Shown one piece after another: positions 25,801 through 36,881 of a stretch of DNA of 64,000 nt. The notes under the pieces were generated by a model that worked only from the letters and a program-made list of their open reading frames with translations, made no database searches and was not told where the DNA came from. Origin of the DNA: Salvia splendens (Eukaryota; Streptophyta; Magnoliopsida; Lamiales; Lamiaceae); NCBI RefSeq assembly GCF_004379255.2, contig NC_056035.1, positions 14,389,578 to 14,453,577 of the forward strand. Reading direction: 5' to 3'. A program made the position numbers and the translations under genes. Position 1 is the first letter of the stretch. Every line of letters starts with the position of its first letter.

Positions 25801-28800
25801 GAGTGAAGATGGGAGTCTAGGATATACTGTTCTTCACAACAGTACTTGTCAGCATGGTAGTCCGACATTTATTAACTTGATAAATTCAGCAATACTGAGG
25901 CTCGCTACTCTTAATGAGAATATGACAATTCAAACACGTAATCACCCATTGCCCATGACAGAGAGTCAGCTTCAGCAACACCATGTATGTTTAGGATTTT
26001 TTTAGTTAATTGACTTTGAAGAGATATGGTCTTTGAATATCATTATTATTTCTTCACAAGAATCTACTTTTTCATTTACAAGTGTCTGCATTCAGGAGAC
26101 ATAAATGGTTTCCACATATTCAAGATTTATTAATCATTCCAATGTCCTAAAATAGTGAAGTGGTCTAGTTCTCCAATATATTATCTGTTGACTACAGAAA
26201 ATTCATTCTAGTAACTACATGGGGTGTACACTCAATTTCTTTGATTGTATATCGTGATTATTTTTTGAGCTTCTATGTGCAAGATGAGATGAGATCAAGT
26301 TAAATTTATCTATTAATTTTTATGAAATTCTAGGATCTGGATGCATTTGAAGTTGCCGTGGTTGTTACTATGGCCTTCTCCTTCATTCCTGCTTCATTTG
26401 CTGTGGCTATTGTTAAGGTAAACTTTTAGTTATATTTTTTAGACAGCGAAAATTCCTTTATGTAGATTTTGTGCTCATTCAAATCCCTGTACCACTAGGA
26501 TGCACACGTTATCAAAATCTTGTCTGCAATGTTTGAATCTATAGGCAAGCTCACCAGCACTCCAATAGCATGTCCTTGCCATATGTTTATGTTATTTCTT
26601 AAGGTGGTCTGTTTGTTCAGCAGTATATTTTCTTGATGCAGGAACGTGAAGTAAAAGCTAAGCATCAACAACTTATCAGTGGGGTATTACTATTTTCCTT
26701 TGAGGTTTTAGCTTTAGTTATTTCAAGGCTATCTGAGCTGGCACTCTTCATGCTTGATATTTTCAGGTATCTATACTGTCTTATTGGGCTTCAACATACT
26801 TTTGGGACTTTGTCAGCTTCCTATTTCCTTCATCTTTTGCCATACTCCTCTTCTACATATTCGGTATGCTTTAAACTTTGTGCCATCACATTCTGAGTTA
26901 CATTATTGTCACAGTATATTTTCTAGTAATGCAAGCTTTTATTGGCTCAAGATATTCTAGGTGTTTGCAAAAACTACATCGCTTGATAGTAAAAGCTTGA
27001 CAAACTCTAATAGTTTATTTTGCTTGTAGCTGTCATAAAATCTGCTACTAAACTTTCCTTTGGTCACTGTCGTTTTCTCAATTAAGAAACTTTTAGCTCA
27101 GCATTCCTTTCATGGTTCCATAACTTTCTTGAGTTCATCGTAATGCAGGTCTAGAGCAATTCATTGGGAGGGAATCTTTCTTCTCGACTGTCCTCATGTT
27201 CTTAGGATATGGATTATCAATAGCATCATCTACTTATTGTCTCACTTTTTTCTTTTCTGAGCATAGCATGGCTCAGGTACTTGATTCTGTAGTTGTGTTT
27301 TACGTAGTTGGGATTACAGTTGCTGAATCTATTTGTGAATGTTGCAGAATGTTGTCCTGTTGGTGCATTTTTTCACTGGCCTTATTCTCATGGTTATATC
27401 TTTCATAATGGGGCTTATAGCGTCAACAGCACAAGCCAATTCTCTTCTCAAGGTTGGAATATTTAGTCTGAACATTAGGTTTATCCTTTCATAAACGTAC
27501 AGCATTACAGACAAAAAGTAGTCGGACAAGATATTTATGGATTTTCCTTTTATTGCTGAAACTGTATTCATTTCCCATCCTTGAACTTTGCATCCATATG
27601 ACCAGCCTTGAAACATACCCCATTATATAGATATGCTAGCTCAAATTTTTGATATCTGCCTGCTCCTTCACTTGGATTTGAAAAATAGTACCTTTAGTAG
27701 GACTAGAACTGTTAGTCTTATTGAGGTAACATCACGAGAAGGTTGTTGCTCTGAGTTGCGTGTGTATTTTCACTTTTTAAATGTTTGTAAGCACATGCGG
27801 GGTGGAAAGTAATATGTCATCTGAGAAAGGGATCTTGATTTTGCAGAACTTCTTCAGATTGTCTCCTGGGTTCTGCTTTGCGGATGGGCTAGCATCTTTA
27901 GCTCTTATGCGACAGGGGATGAAAGAGGGATCTGGCGACAGTGTTTTTGACTGGAATGTCACTGGTGCCTCTATATGCTATTTGGCTGCTGAGGTGCCAC
28001 TTTAGCCACATTATCTCCAATCATTTTACTGCTGTTATTGTATAGGGTCACACTGAAACATCATATACCAATATAACAGCTGGACTTTGGCCTTAGTTCT
28101 GTCTGCATCGCTACTTTATTGTTCTGAATTTTTTTTTTGGACTTTCAATGTAGCACTAGCACCCTAGATTGGTGTTCTGAAGATTGTTCTATTGTTAATT
28201 CTCGCATCTTTTGAATTATTTCTACAATTTTCCTACATGTTCTGCACAAGAACACGCTCTTGCATTTTATCTTCCTCCTTCGTGATATGTTACTATATTT
28301 CCCTTTTCTATCTGGTGTAGGGCATCGTTTACTTTGTCATGACACTATGCCTTGAAGTTCTGCTGCCTTTAAAGATAAATTTTGGAACAGCTTCCAACTT
28401 GTGGATGAGAATCAGAAGATCTCTTACTCCTCGTAGTTCCTCCCTAGAACCACTTCTTGCATCAACAATGGGAGAAAGTTCCAGTCTTGAGGAGGACATT
28501 GATGTACGTGCAGAAAGAGACAGAGTACTCTCCAGTGGAGTTGATAGTGCAGTTATCTATCTTCGTAATCTTCGAAAGGTACCCTAAGCACATACAACTA
28601 TTAACAATTTTGTTGAACTTCATTTAATCGTAATAAGTTACATGTCTTGTTTCAGGTGTATCCAGGAGAGAAGCAGCTTGGTCCTAAAATTGCTGTTGAC
28701 TCATTGACTTTCTCAGTACAAGAGGGAGAGTGTTTTGGGTTCCTAGGAACTAACGGAGCGGGAAAAACAACAACTTTGTCAATGCTGTCTGGTAAAACTG

Positions 28801-31571
28801 TTTTCTAGTTCTTTCCTATGTCTCACCTCCGTGGGAAGTACATATAAATTCATTAAGCCAAAACACGAGGCATGCCAATAAAATATATTTCTTTCATATA
28901 ATGAAATCTGACAAAAATGAAATATTTTGTTTTTCAAATTGTCGAGGTCAGGTGAAGAATATCCCAGTGATGGAACTGCGTATATTTTTGGTAAAGATAT
29001 AAGATCAAATCCGAAGGCTGCTCGTCAGCATGTATGTCATGGTGTTCCTGAATCATATCGAATAAAATACTTAGCTTGGATAATATATTTAGTGTTAAAA
29101 AGGGTTGAGATCTGATTGATTCTTTCTTGTTACTTTCCCCTGTCAGATTGGGTATTGCCCTCAATTTGATGCTCTGCTTGAGTTTGTTACTGCCCGGGAA
29201 CACCTTGAACTCTATGCTAGAATAAAAGGAGTTCCAGAGTATGAGCTTGAAAAAGTAAGTGGTCTTTGAACGTATTTCACATCTATGAAATTATGAATTC
29301 TTTGTAGTCGAAATCAGGATGTTAATTCGTGGTGTATTATTGGTGAGCATGTGCGTGAATTGTTTAGTGTCCACAAGTAGGCACTGTACAGAGTCACTTC
29401 GGCAATTTCATGTGACTTTTCTTTAGCGAAAAATTAATTTCCATGCTCGATCTGGTGATTACAAAGGTTTCTAGCCTCTTAGTGTGTTCTGTTTCAAAGC
29501 AAACTGCATCTGCATCACCTGCTTTGTGATTGATGCAATATCATGTGATGATTGCTGGTTGTAATGGCAACAGGTTGTCATGGAAAATTTAGTGGAATTT
29601 GACTTGTTGAAACATGCCGATAAGCCATCATATGCATTAAGTGGAGGGAACAAACGAAAATTATCAGTTGCGATTGCGATGATTGGAAATCCTCCCATTG
29701 TCATTCTTGATGAGCCATCTACTGGTACTAACATCTGTTCATTCTCCTTTCCTAGTATGGTTGTTCATATGCAACAACAAGTTTACCTTAGTTTCTGTAT
29801 GTGTGTGTGAGAGACAGAGAGAGAAAAATCGAGAGAGTGGCCCTAATATTAAGAACCTTTCATTTCATTCCTATCACTTGATCCTTGTATCTAGAAACTT
29901 CATGTTGAACCGTTAATTCTCTATTCTCAAGGACATTACGCTTTGAGTTGAATGCTCCATAATCATTGTTGTTATCTTACTTAAGGAATGGATCCAATCG
30001 CCAAAAGATTCATGTGGGAAGTTCTATCGCGTTTATCAACCAGAAGAGGAAAGACGGCTGTTATACTCACTACCCACAGCATGAATGAAGCTCAAGCTCT
30101 CTGCACCAGGATTGGGATAATGGTACAGTTCTAGAGATCTACCCAAAATGTGACTGGCTCTAAGTGAAATATTTATGTATTAATTCTCATTCACCTGAAT
30201 TGCATTTATGTTTAGGTTGGAGGCAAGCTCAGATGTATTGGGAGTCCACAGCATTTGAAAAATAGATTTGGCAATCATCTCGAGCTAGAGGTAGCTTTTC
30301 CTACAGTTCATTAATTCTATCAATGTGTTTTTGTCATTTGATCCTACCTCTCTCGTCATCAGGTTAAACCTACTGAAGTAAGCGCTTTGGAATTAGATAT
30401 GATGTGCCAAACAATTCAAGAAAAGTTCTTTAACATGAATTCTCCGCCACGAAGCATACTCAATGACCTTGAAGGCTGCATAGGACGTGCAGACAGCAGT
30501 GCTGCTGAAACAGTGGCAGAAATCAGCTTATCGAATGAGACGATTGTGGCAATTGCGCGGTGGCTTGGCAATGAAGAACGAGTGCATACACTTGTGTCAG
30601 CAAATAGAGATTCTCGTGGGGCTTTTGGGGAACAGTTGTCAGAGCAGTTGCTCCGTGATGGTATGGAGACCCTCATGTCGAATAAATTTGTCTCCAAACT
30701 CGAGATTCATACTGATGCTTAAGTGAATTCATATTCGGCCCACCATTTCCCACAATATCTCATTGTCTTTGTCTGTCTTACTAGGAGGGATCCAAGTTCC
30801 GTTATTTTCAGAGTGGTGGTTGACCAAAGAGAAATTTGCAGCAATTGATACACTCGTCCAATCCTCCTTTCCCGGCGCGACATACCAAAGCTGTGACGGG
30901 TTGAGTGTTAAATACCAGGTAAACTTCAGGAGCATCCGAAAATGCTCGTTTCTATATCTAAGAGTAAAGGTCGATTTTGGTCCTAAACATATGACCAAAA
31001 TACGAATTTAGTCCAAAACATTCACTTTTTGAAAAACAGGTTCATAACAAATGAAATCCTTGTCGGAGTGGTCCTTTTTTGATGGTTCCATAAAAAACTA
31101 ACGGTCATGCCACTGTGCAATTAGTGTTGACCGTTAGTTTTTTTACGGAACGGTAAAAAAATGACTACTTGGGCGACATTTTCATTTGTTATGGACATGT
31201 TTTTCAAAAAGTGAATGTTTTGGACCAAATTCATATTTTGGTCATACGTTTAGGACCAAAATTGACCTTTACCCTTTCAGAAAATTAGTAACCTAAGATT
31301 TATAGAAGTTGGTTGAGTTCATATGAACTTACTTTTGTCAATTTCCAGCTGCCATACTATGAAGATCTCTCACTTGCTGATGTTTTCGGACACATGGAAA
31401 GGAACAGGTAAGAGGAGGAGAATTTACAGCTATGTTTACTCGTCCTTTTCTTCTTAATTCGTCACTTATATGTTCCACCCCTTCTGCAGAAACGCGCTTG
31501 GCATATCCGAGTATAGCGTCAGCCAATCCACACTCGAGACTATATTTAACCATTTTGCGACTAATCCATGA
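16813..31571 (+). CDS. ABCA1: ABCA1-type full-size ABC transporter (AOH1 homologue)
   Basis: This encodes a full-length (TMD-NBD)x2 transporter of the ABCA subfamily, thought to move lipids or related amphiphiles using ATP. Forty GT-AG exons join with consistent phases to 1902 residues, against a recalled length of about 1880 for Arabidopsis ABCA1. The first membrane helix is near residues 41-55 ([14 protein letters not shown]), followed by a long non-cytosolic loop and a helix cluster. NBD1 has Walker [10 protein letters not shown] at about 608-616, signature LSGGM at 707-711, Walker B IILDEP ending at 733, and the switch His at 763. The second membrane domain starts near 880. NBD2 has Walker [10 protein letters not shown] at about 1514-1522, signature LSGGN at 1613-1617, Walker B with Asp1637/Glu1638, and His1672. 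All catalytic motifs are intact. The start at 16813 is the first ATG; 16846 is an in-frame alternative close to the conserved part. The TGA is at 31569-31571. The neighbour HSFB3 at 40963 matches the Arabidopsis gene order. Confidence 0.95.
17478..17906 (+). repeat. Tandem duplication in ABCA1 intron 2
   Basis: Two direct copies of about 209 bp (17478-17686 and 17698-17906) lie at a 220-bp period, joined by a short linker. By eye they differ at one position (CTTCTTGTTAC against CTTCTTGCTAC), so the duplication is recent. It is intronic and changes no exon. Confidence 0.93.
30961..31272. mobile_element. Foldback MITE in ABCA1 intron 38
   Basis: A hairpin-like element of about 310 bp with arms of about 120-150 bp. 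The left end starts GTAAAGGTCGATTTTGGTCC and the right end is its complement, ending ACCAAAATTGACCTTTAC. It lies wholly in the intron between exons 30785-30918 and 31349-31407. A degenerate relative is at 15168-15420. Target duplication is not clear, so the superfamily stays open. Confidence 0.85.
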
Positions 31572-31985
31572 GGTAAACCATCACATATCACGTTTCTCTA
31601 CCCATCACGTTTCTGTCAACTTGTTTGTCTTATACCCGTTTTAGATAATAGCGCACTTGATAGTTTAACATGACTGAACAACACTACTTAGTATCTGTAA
31701 CATTTAATTTGGCCGAGTTATGAAGGAATGAGGCAACTATGAGGTTAAGTCATCAAGTACAAATGTACAATGTTTCAGACATGTTATTATTAGAATTGGG
31801 CTCATCATTTCGTCACAATGCCTTATATTGGGATTGAAACAGGCCCACATCCGCTTTAGGGTATAGGGCCCACCATCTCCATTATAATACTGGTTTTTAT
31901 GTTTATGTCTATATAGTTTATATGCATTGATGAAATAAAATAAGAGAACACGAATGTGAAATCTTGGTATGTTCATGATTTTGGT
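31572..31985. other. 3' flank of ABCA1, no gene seen
   Basis: Presumed 3' UTR and terminator region of ABCA1, up to the target-site duplication of the next transposon. No coding signal. Confidence 0.5.
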
Positions 31986-32351
31986 TAGGGGTGTGCATTC
32001 GGGTTTTGGTTCGGTTTTTTTGCCAAAACCGAACCAAAACTGAAAAACCGAATTTAGTTCAAAATCCAAACCGAACCGAACCAGAAAAATCAAAAAAATC
32101 GAAAACCAAAAACCGAACTTAAAAAATAGAAAAACCCGAATAAAACCAAAAACCCGAAAAAAAACGAAAAAACTGAAAAAAAATAAATATAATATTAATA
32201 TATATATATATAATTTAATTTATTTTATATATACTAGTAGAATATTTATAGATATAATATAAAATTAATAATACATATAATATATATTATATAGTAGAAT
32301 ATATATATTATATGTAATATAATATATTAAATTAATAATATATATATATAG

Positions 32352-33343
32352 GGGTGCATTATAATGATAACCCCAATTTCCGTAATAACCCTATAACTAT
32401 CCGGCACAACTATCATTCTATGCAATAAACCTAACATATATCATTTTATCAGTCAGTCAAAAGTATCATTTTATCAACTCAGAGTATCATTCTATCATTC
32501 TATGCAATAAACCTAATATAATCGGCACAATACATAATATACAAACCTACAAAGCAGTAAACGTATCATTTTATCAACTCAGAGTATCATTTTTATAAGG
32601 TTACTGTCATTTTATCCGCTTAGATTATCATTTTATCAGGTAAAAGTATCATTTTATTAAACAAAAATGTCATTTTATACACCAAAAATACCTATCATTC
32701 TATCGGCTGAAAGTATCATTCTACCCGGCAAAACTATCATTCTATCGGCTGAAAGTATCATTCTATCCGGCAAAACTATCATTTTATGCAGTAAACCTAA
32801 CATTTATAAGCTAAAAGTATCATTTTATCAACTCATAGTATCATTCTATCCGGAAAAACTATCATTCTATGCAATAAACCTAACATATATCATTTTATCA
32901 TTTTATCAGTCAGTCAAAAGTATCATTTTATCAACTCAGAGTATCATTCTATCCGGCAAAACTATCATTCTATGCAATAAACCTATCATTTTATCATTTT
33001 ATCAGTCAGTCAAAAGTATCATTTTATCAACTCAGAGTATCATTCTATCCGGCAAAACTATCATTCTATGCAATAAACCTATCATTTTATCAGTCAGTCA
33101 AAAGTATCATTTTATCAACTCAGAGTATCATTCTATCCGGCAAAACTATCATTCTATGCAATAAGCATATCATTTTATCATTTTATCATTTTACGTGATA
33201 TTTGGCGAAATTCAGAAATTAAATGAGGGAAATGACAGTTTTACCCCGCGGTTTTTTTTATGAAGTAAATCTAAGTTTGAATCTCAACCGCATGATTAGA
33301 AATATGTGTGGTCCAGAATTAGTTATAGGGTTATTACGATATT
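32352..33343. mobile_element. Nested non-coding element made of TATCAT(T/C)(T/C)TAT repeats
   Basis: The left end begins GGGGTGCATTATAATGATAA and continues to CGTAATAACCCTATAACTA. The right end has the complement of only the inner part (TAGTTATAGGGTTATTACG), so about 28 terminal bases are missing there. Between the ends, 20-22-bp units built on TATCATTTTATC or TATCATTCTATC repeat across about 32440-33190, with a higher-order period near 88-95 bp in which CAGTCAGTC recurs near 32907, 33002 and 33091. It is non-coding. Confidence 0.7.
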
Positions 33344-36300
33344 TAGGGGTGCATTATAATGATAACCTCAATTTGTGTGATAATCCTATAACTAAATCTC
33401 CACCACACATTTTTAAAATATGTGGTCTAGATTTAATCTAACAAAACTATCATTTTATCAAATAAAACTATCATATTTCGGTTGTATAAGGGCAAAATTG
33501 TCATTTCGTTATAAAATTGGTGCGTCGAAAGAAAACGTGAACTAGACACTGAATTCAATTTCTCTCACACTCAAACCCTCTGAATCGCCATCAAACCCTC
33601 CGAATCGCATTTCAAACCCTTGATTCTTCAGCTTCGAAGGAAAAACCATGCAAATTCTGGAATATGATGACGGAAAACGCTCTAGCGTTATCGAAGAAAG
33701 GTTGGATGAAGTTTATTACTTATTTCACTGTTGTTTTTGATCGATTTTATCATTTTGCCAGCGATTCACGTTTTTTTAGATTCTATAGTTTTTAGTGTAG
33801 ATTTAGAGTTACATATGATAGCATGATGAATTTACTTTGAATTTACTTCATACTTGGTTTTGTATCATCAATTCATACCTTATTCCATATCCTAACCTCC
33901 TGACATTTTACACTTGAGAAGCCATGATCTATTAGTAAAACGCTTTGGTTTAGAAAATTGTGTGCAACAGTAATGCAGATTCAAAGCAGTTTCTTTGAGT
34001 GCTGATTTTGTGAGTAGTGTTTTGTTCTACTTAAGTGACAAGTTAGGCTCTCTCTGCTGTTTTGAACTAATTGAAATTTAGCAAATGATAGTTTCAGATA
34101 GTAAAATGATAGTTGCACTTGATAAAATGATGGTTTCAGATTATGAAATGATACTTTGAGTAGATAAAAAGATATTTGTGTAGATAAATGATAGTTTCAG
34201 TGGATAAAATGATGGTTTCAGGGGATAAAATGATGGTTTCAGACATTTGTTTCTGCTGTTTTGAACTAATTGAAATTTAGAAAATGATAGTTTCAGTGGA
34301 TAAAATGATAGTTTCAGGAGATAAAATGGGGATAAAATGATGGTTTCAGATTATGAAATGATAGGTTCAAATGATAAAAATGATACTTTTGCATCATAAA
34401 ATGATAGTGTAAGGGGATAAAATGATAGTTCGAATGATAAAATGATATTTTTGCATAAAATGATAAAATGATAGTTTCAGTGAGTAAAATGATAGTTTCA
34501 GTGGGTAAAATGATAGGTTCAGTGATAAAATGATATTTTTGCATCATAAAATGATAGTTTCAAATGATAAAATGATACTTTTGCATAAAATGATAAAATG
34601 ATAATTTTGGGGAATAAAATGATAGTTTCAGTGGGTAAAATGATAGGTTCAGTGATAAAATGATATTTTTATTTCATAATGATAGTTTTAGATTTTTGGC
34701 TGATAAAATGATATTTTTCATCATAAAATGATAGTTTCAAATGATAAAATGATACTTTTGCATAAATGAGTGGATAAAATAATAGTTTCAGGGGATAATA
34801 TGATACTTTGACTTTATATAATGACATAAACCGTTTAACACACTGAAATCTTTTGTGTATTAGGAAAGAACATTCGTGATGCTGATGCTGATGATGATGA
34901 TAGACTATTAGCAGATGAAATAGAAAGTATAAGAAATAAGAAGAAAAGAAAGAATGATGATGCAACTAATAGTAAGGCACTTTCAAAGAAGGGCAAGAAA
35001 AAAGTTGTTCAAGATGATGCAACTTCTCTAATAGTTGATGCTGATGCTGATGATAGACTATTAGCCGATTGGATCTCTAATAGTTGCATCATCTTGAACA
35101 ACTTTTTTCTTGCCCTTCTTTGAAAGTGCCTTACTATTAGTTGCATCATCATTCTTTCTTTTCTTCTTATTTCTTATACTTTTTATTTCATCTACTAAAA
35201 GTCTATCATCAGCATCAGCATCAGCATCACGAATGTTCTTTCCTAATACACAAAAGATTTCAGTGTGTTAAACGGTTTATGTCATTATATAAAATTAAAG
35301 TATCATTTTATCCCCTGAAACTATTATTTTATCCACTGAAACTATCATTTTATCATTTGAAACTATCATTTTATGATGCAAAAATATCATTTAATCAGCC
35401 AAAAATCTAAAACTATCATTATGAAACAAAAATATCATTTTATCACTGAACCTATCATTTTACCCACTGAAACTATCATTTTATTCCCCGAAATTATCAT
35501 TTTATCATTTTATCATTTAAAACTATCATTTTATGATGCGAAAGTGTCATTTTATCACTGAACCTATCATTTTACCCACTGAAACTATCATTTTACTCAC
35601 TGAAACTATCATTTTATGCAAAAGTATCATTTTATCATTTGAAACTATCATTTTATCCCCTTACACTATCATTTTATTTTGCAAAAGTATCATTTCATAA
35701 TCTGAAACCATCATTTTATCCCCTGAAACTATCATTTTATCCACTGAAACTATCATTTTCTAAATTTCAATTAGTTCAAAACAGCAGAAACAAATGTCTG
35801 AAACCATCATTTTATCCCCTGAAACCATCATTTTATCCACTGAAACTATCATTTATCTACACAAATATCTTTTTATCTACTCAAAGTATCATTTCATAAT
35901 CTAAAACCATCATTTTATCAAGTGCAACTATCATTTTACCTTCTGAAACTATCATTTGCTAAATTTCAATTAGTTCAAAACAGCAGAGAGAGCCTAACTT
36001 GTCACTTAAGTAGAACAAAACACGACTCACAAAATCTACACTCAAAGAAACTGCTTCGAATCTGCATTATTGCAGCACACAATTTTCTAAACCAAAACGT
36101 TTTACTAATAGATCATGGTTTCTCAAGTGTAAAAGATCAGGAGGTTAGGATATGGAATAAGGTATGAATTGATTATACAAAACCAAGTATGAAGTAAATT
36201 CAAAGTAAATTCATCATGCTATCATATGTAACTCTAAATTTACACTAAAAAACTATAGAATCTAAAAAAACGTGAATCGCTGGCAAAATGATAAAATCGA

Positions 36301-36697
36301 TAAAAAAAACAACAGTGAAATAAGTAATAAACTTCATCCAACCTCTCTTCGATAATGCTAGAGCGTTTTCCGTCATCATATTCCAGAATTTGCATGGTTT
36401 TTCCTTCGAAGCTGAAGAATCAAGGGTTTGAAATGCGATTCGGAGGGTTTGATGGCGATTCAGAGGGTTTGAGTGTGAGAGAAATTGAATTCAGCGTCTA
36501 GTTCACGTTTTCTTTCGATGCGCCAATTTTATAACGAAATGACAATTTTGCCCTTATACAACCGAAATATGATAGTTTTATTTGATAAAATGATAGTTTT
36601 GTTAGATTAAATCTAGACCACATATTTTAAAAATGTGTGGTGGAGATTTAGTTATAGGGTTATCACACAAATTGTGGTTGTCATTATAATGCACCCT
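33344..36697. mobile_element. Giant near-palindrome element with arms of about 1.6 kb
   Basis: The left arm is about 33344-35024 and the right arm about 35082-36697, mirror images with a spacer of about 57 bp. Both ends read (A)GGGTGCATTATAATGAYAA. From the ends inward, each arm holds a block with CCTATAACTAAATCTCCACC, a promoter- and exon-like block (33540-33720 mirrored at 36340-36500), a spacer, an array of 19-22-bp units GATAAAATGATAGTTTCAG (about 34080-34800 mirrored at about 35290-35960), and an exon-like acidic/basic block at the centre. The arms differ by small indels and substitutions, so it is an old or recombined inverted duplication and not an assembly mirror. Confidence 0.8.
33648..35070 (+). 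pseudogene. Captured host-like gene fragment in the palindrome
   Basis: A 5'-UTR-like, CT-rich stretch leads to ATG at 33648 and an 18-codon start (MQILEYDDGKRSSVIEE) ending at AAAG|GTTGG, a possible donor near 33700. After about 1.2 kb, an acceptor-like TATTAG precedes 34864-35070. One phase of that block reads KNIRDADADDDDRLLADE followed by a Lys-rich NKKKRK segment, like a nuclear-protein linker. The simple splice of the two is out of phase and meets a stop, so no intact product is seen. A mirrored copy lies at about 35082-36420. I do not recognise the parent gene. Confidence 0.45.
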
Positions 36698-36881
36698 TAT
36701 ATATATATGTATATATATATAAAATTTGATTTTTCGATTTTTTTCTTCCCCCGAACCAACCCGAAAAAACTGAAATTTTTGTAATTTCAAAACCGAAAAA
36801 ACCGAACCGAATTTTAAAATTTTGGTTTGGTTCGGTTCGGATATTCACTTTCCGGTTTTTTTGCTCAACCCTAATTTTGGT

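Larger units (their letters stand above)
16813..31571 (+). other. ABCA1: Exon map of the ABCA1 gene
   Basis: Exons read from protein continuity and GT-AG borders: 16813-16932, 17338-17417, 17970-18141, 18432-18514, 19409-19625, 19754-19983, 20120-20180, 20275-20361, 20538-20770, 20854-20968, 21034-21123, 21310-21530, 21625-21737, 22395-22501, 22616-22678, 23011-23097, 23414-23512, 23587-23771, 23980-24034, 24114-24185, 24388-25095, 25195-25373, 25774-25984, 26334-26417, 26642-26683, 26767-26863, 27149-27276, 27348-27452, 27847-27993, 28321-28578, 28656-28791, 28952-29031, 29147-29254, 29574-29724, 29986-30122, 30216-30290, 30363-30660, 30785-30918, 31349-31407, 31490-31571. Lengths sum to 5709 bases, a multiple of three. 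Individual borders could be off by a codon where alternative GT or AG sites exist. Confidence 0.85.
31986..36873. mobile_element. hAT-type MITE interrupted by nested elements
   Basis: The outer ends are TAGGGGTGTGCATTCGGG on the left and GCTCAACCCTA on the right. They are flanked by a perfect 8-bp duplication ATTTTGGT at 31978-31985 and 36874-36881, as expected for hAT elements. The interior near both ends is low-complexity AACCGAA/TTCGGTT sequence plus an AT-rich core. The uninterrupted copy at 62260-62805 is about 546 bp. Here the AT-rich core is split by about 4.3 kb (32352-36697), so this copy took later insertions. It has no transposase. Confidence 0.85.

Noticed and set aside
32190..32350. 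TATATA-rich stretch as a replication origin or scaffold attachment site
   Set aside because: The same AT-rich core occurs in the sister MITE at 62470-62640, so it is transposon interior. Nothing else supports an origin.
32667..33164. Open frames with repeated SFY.LK or IILSTQSIILSGK-like peptides (also 34314-35899)
   Set aside because: They are translations of the TATCATTTTATC-type repeat in several frames and both strands. Open frames arise from a repeat unit that lacks stops, not from a gene.
32440..33190. Regular repeat-spacer look of a CRISPR array
   Set aside because: This is plant nuclear DNA, repeats are imperfect, the spacers are themselves recurrent, and no cas genes exist. It is a transposon-borne minisatellite.
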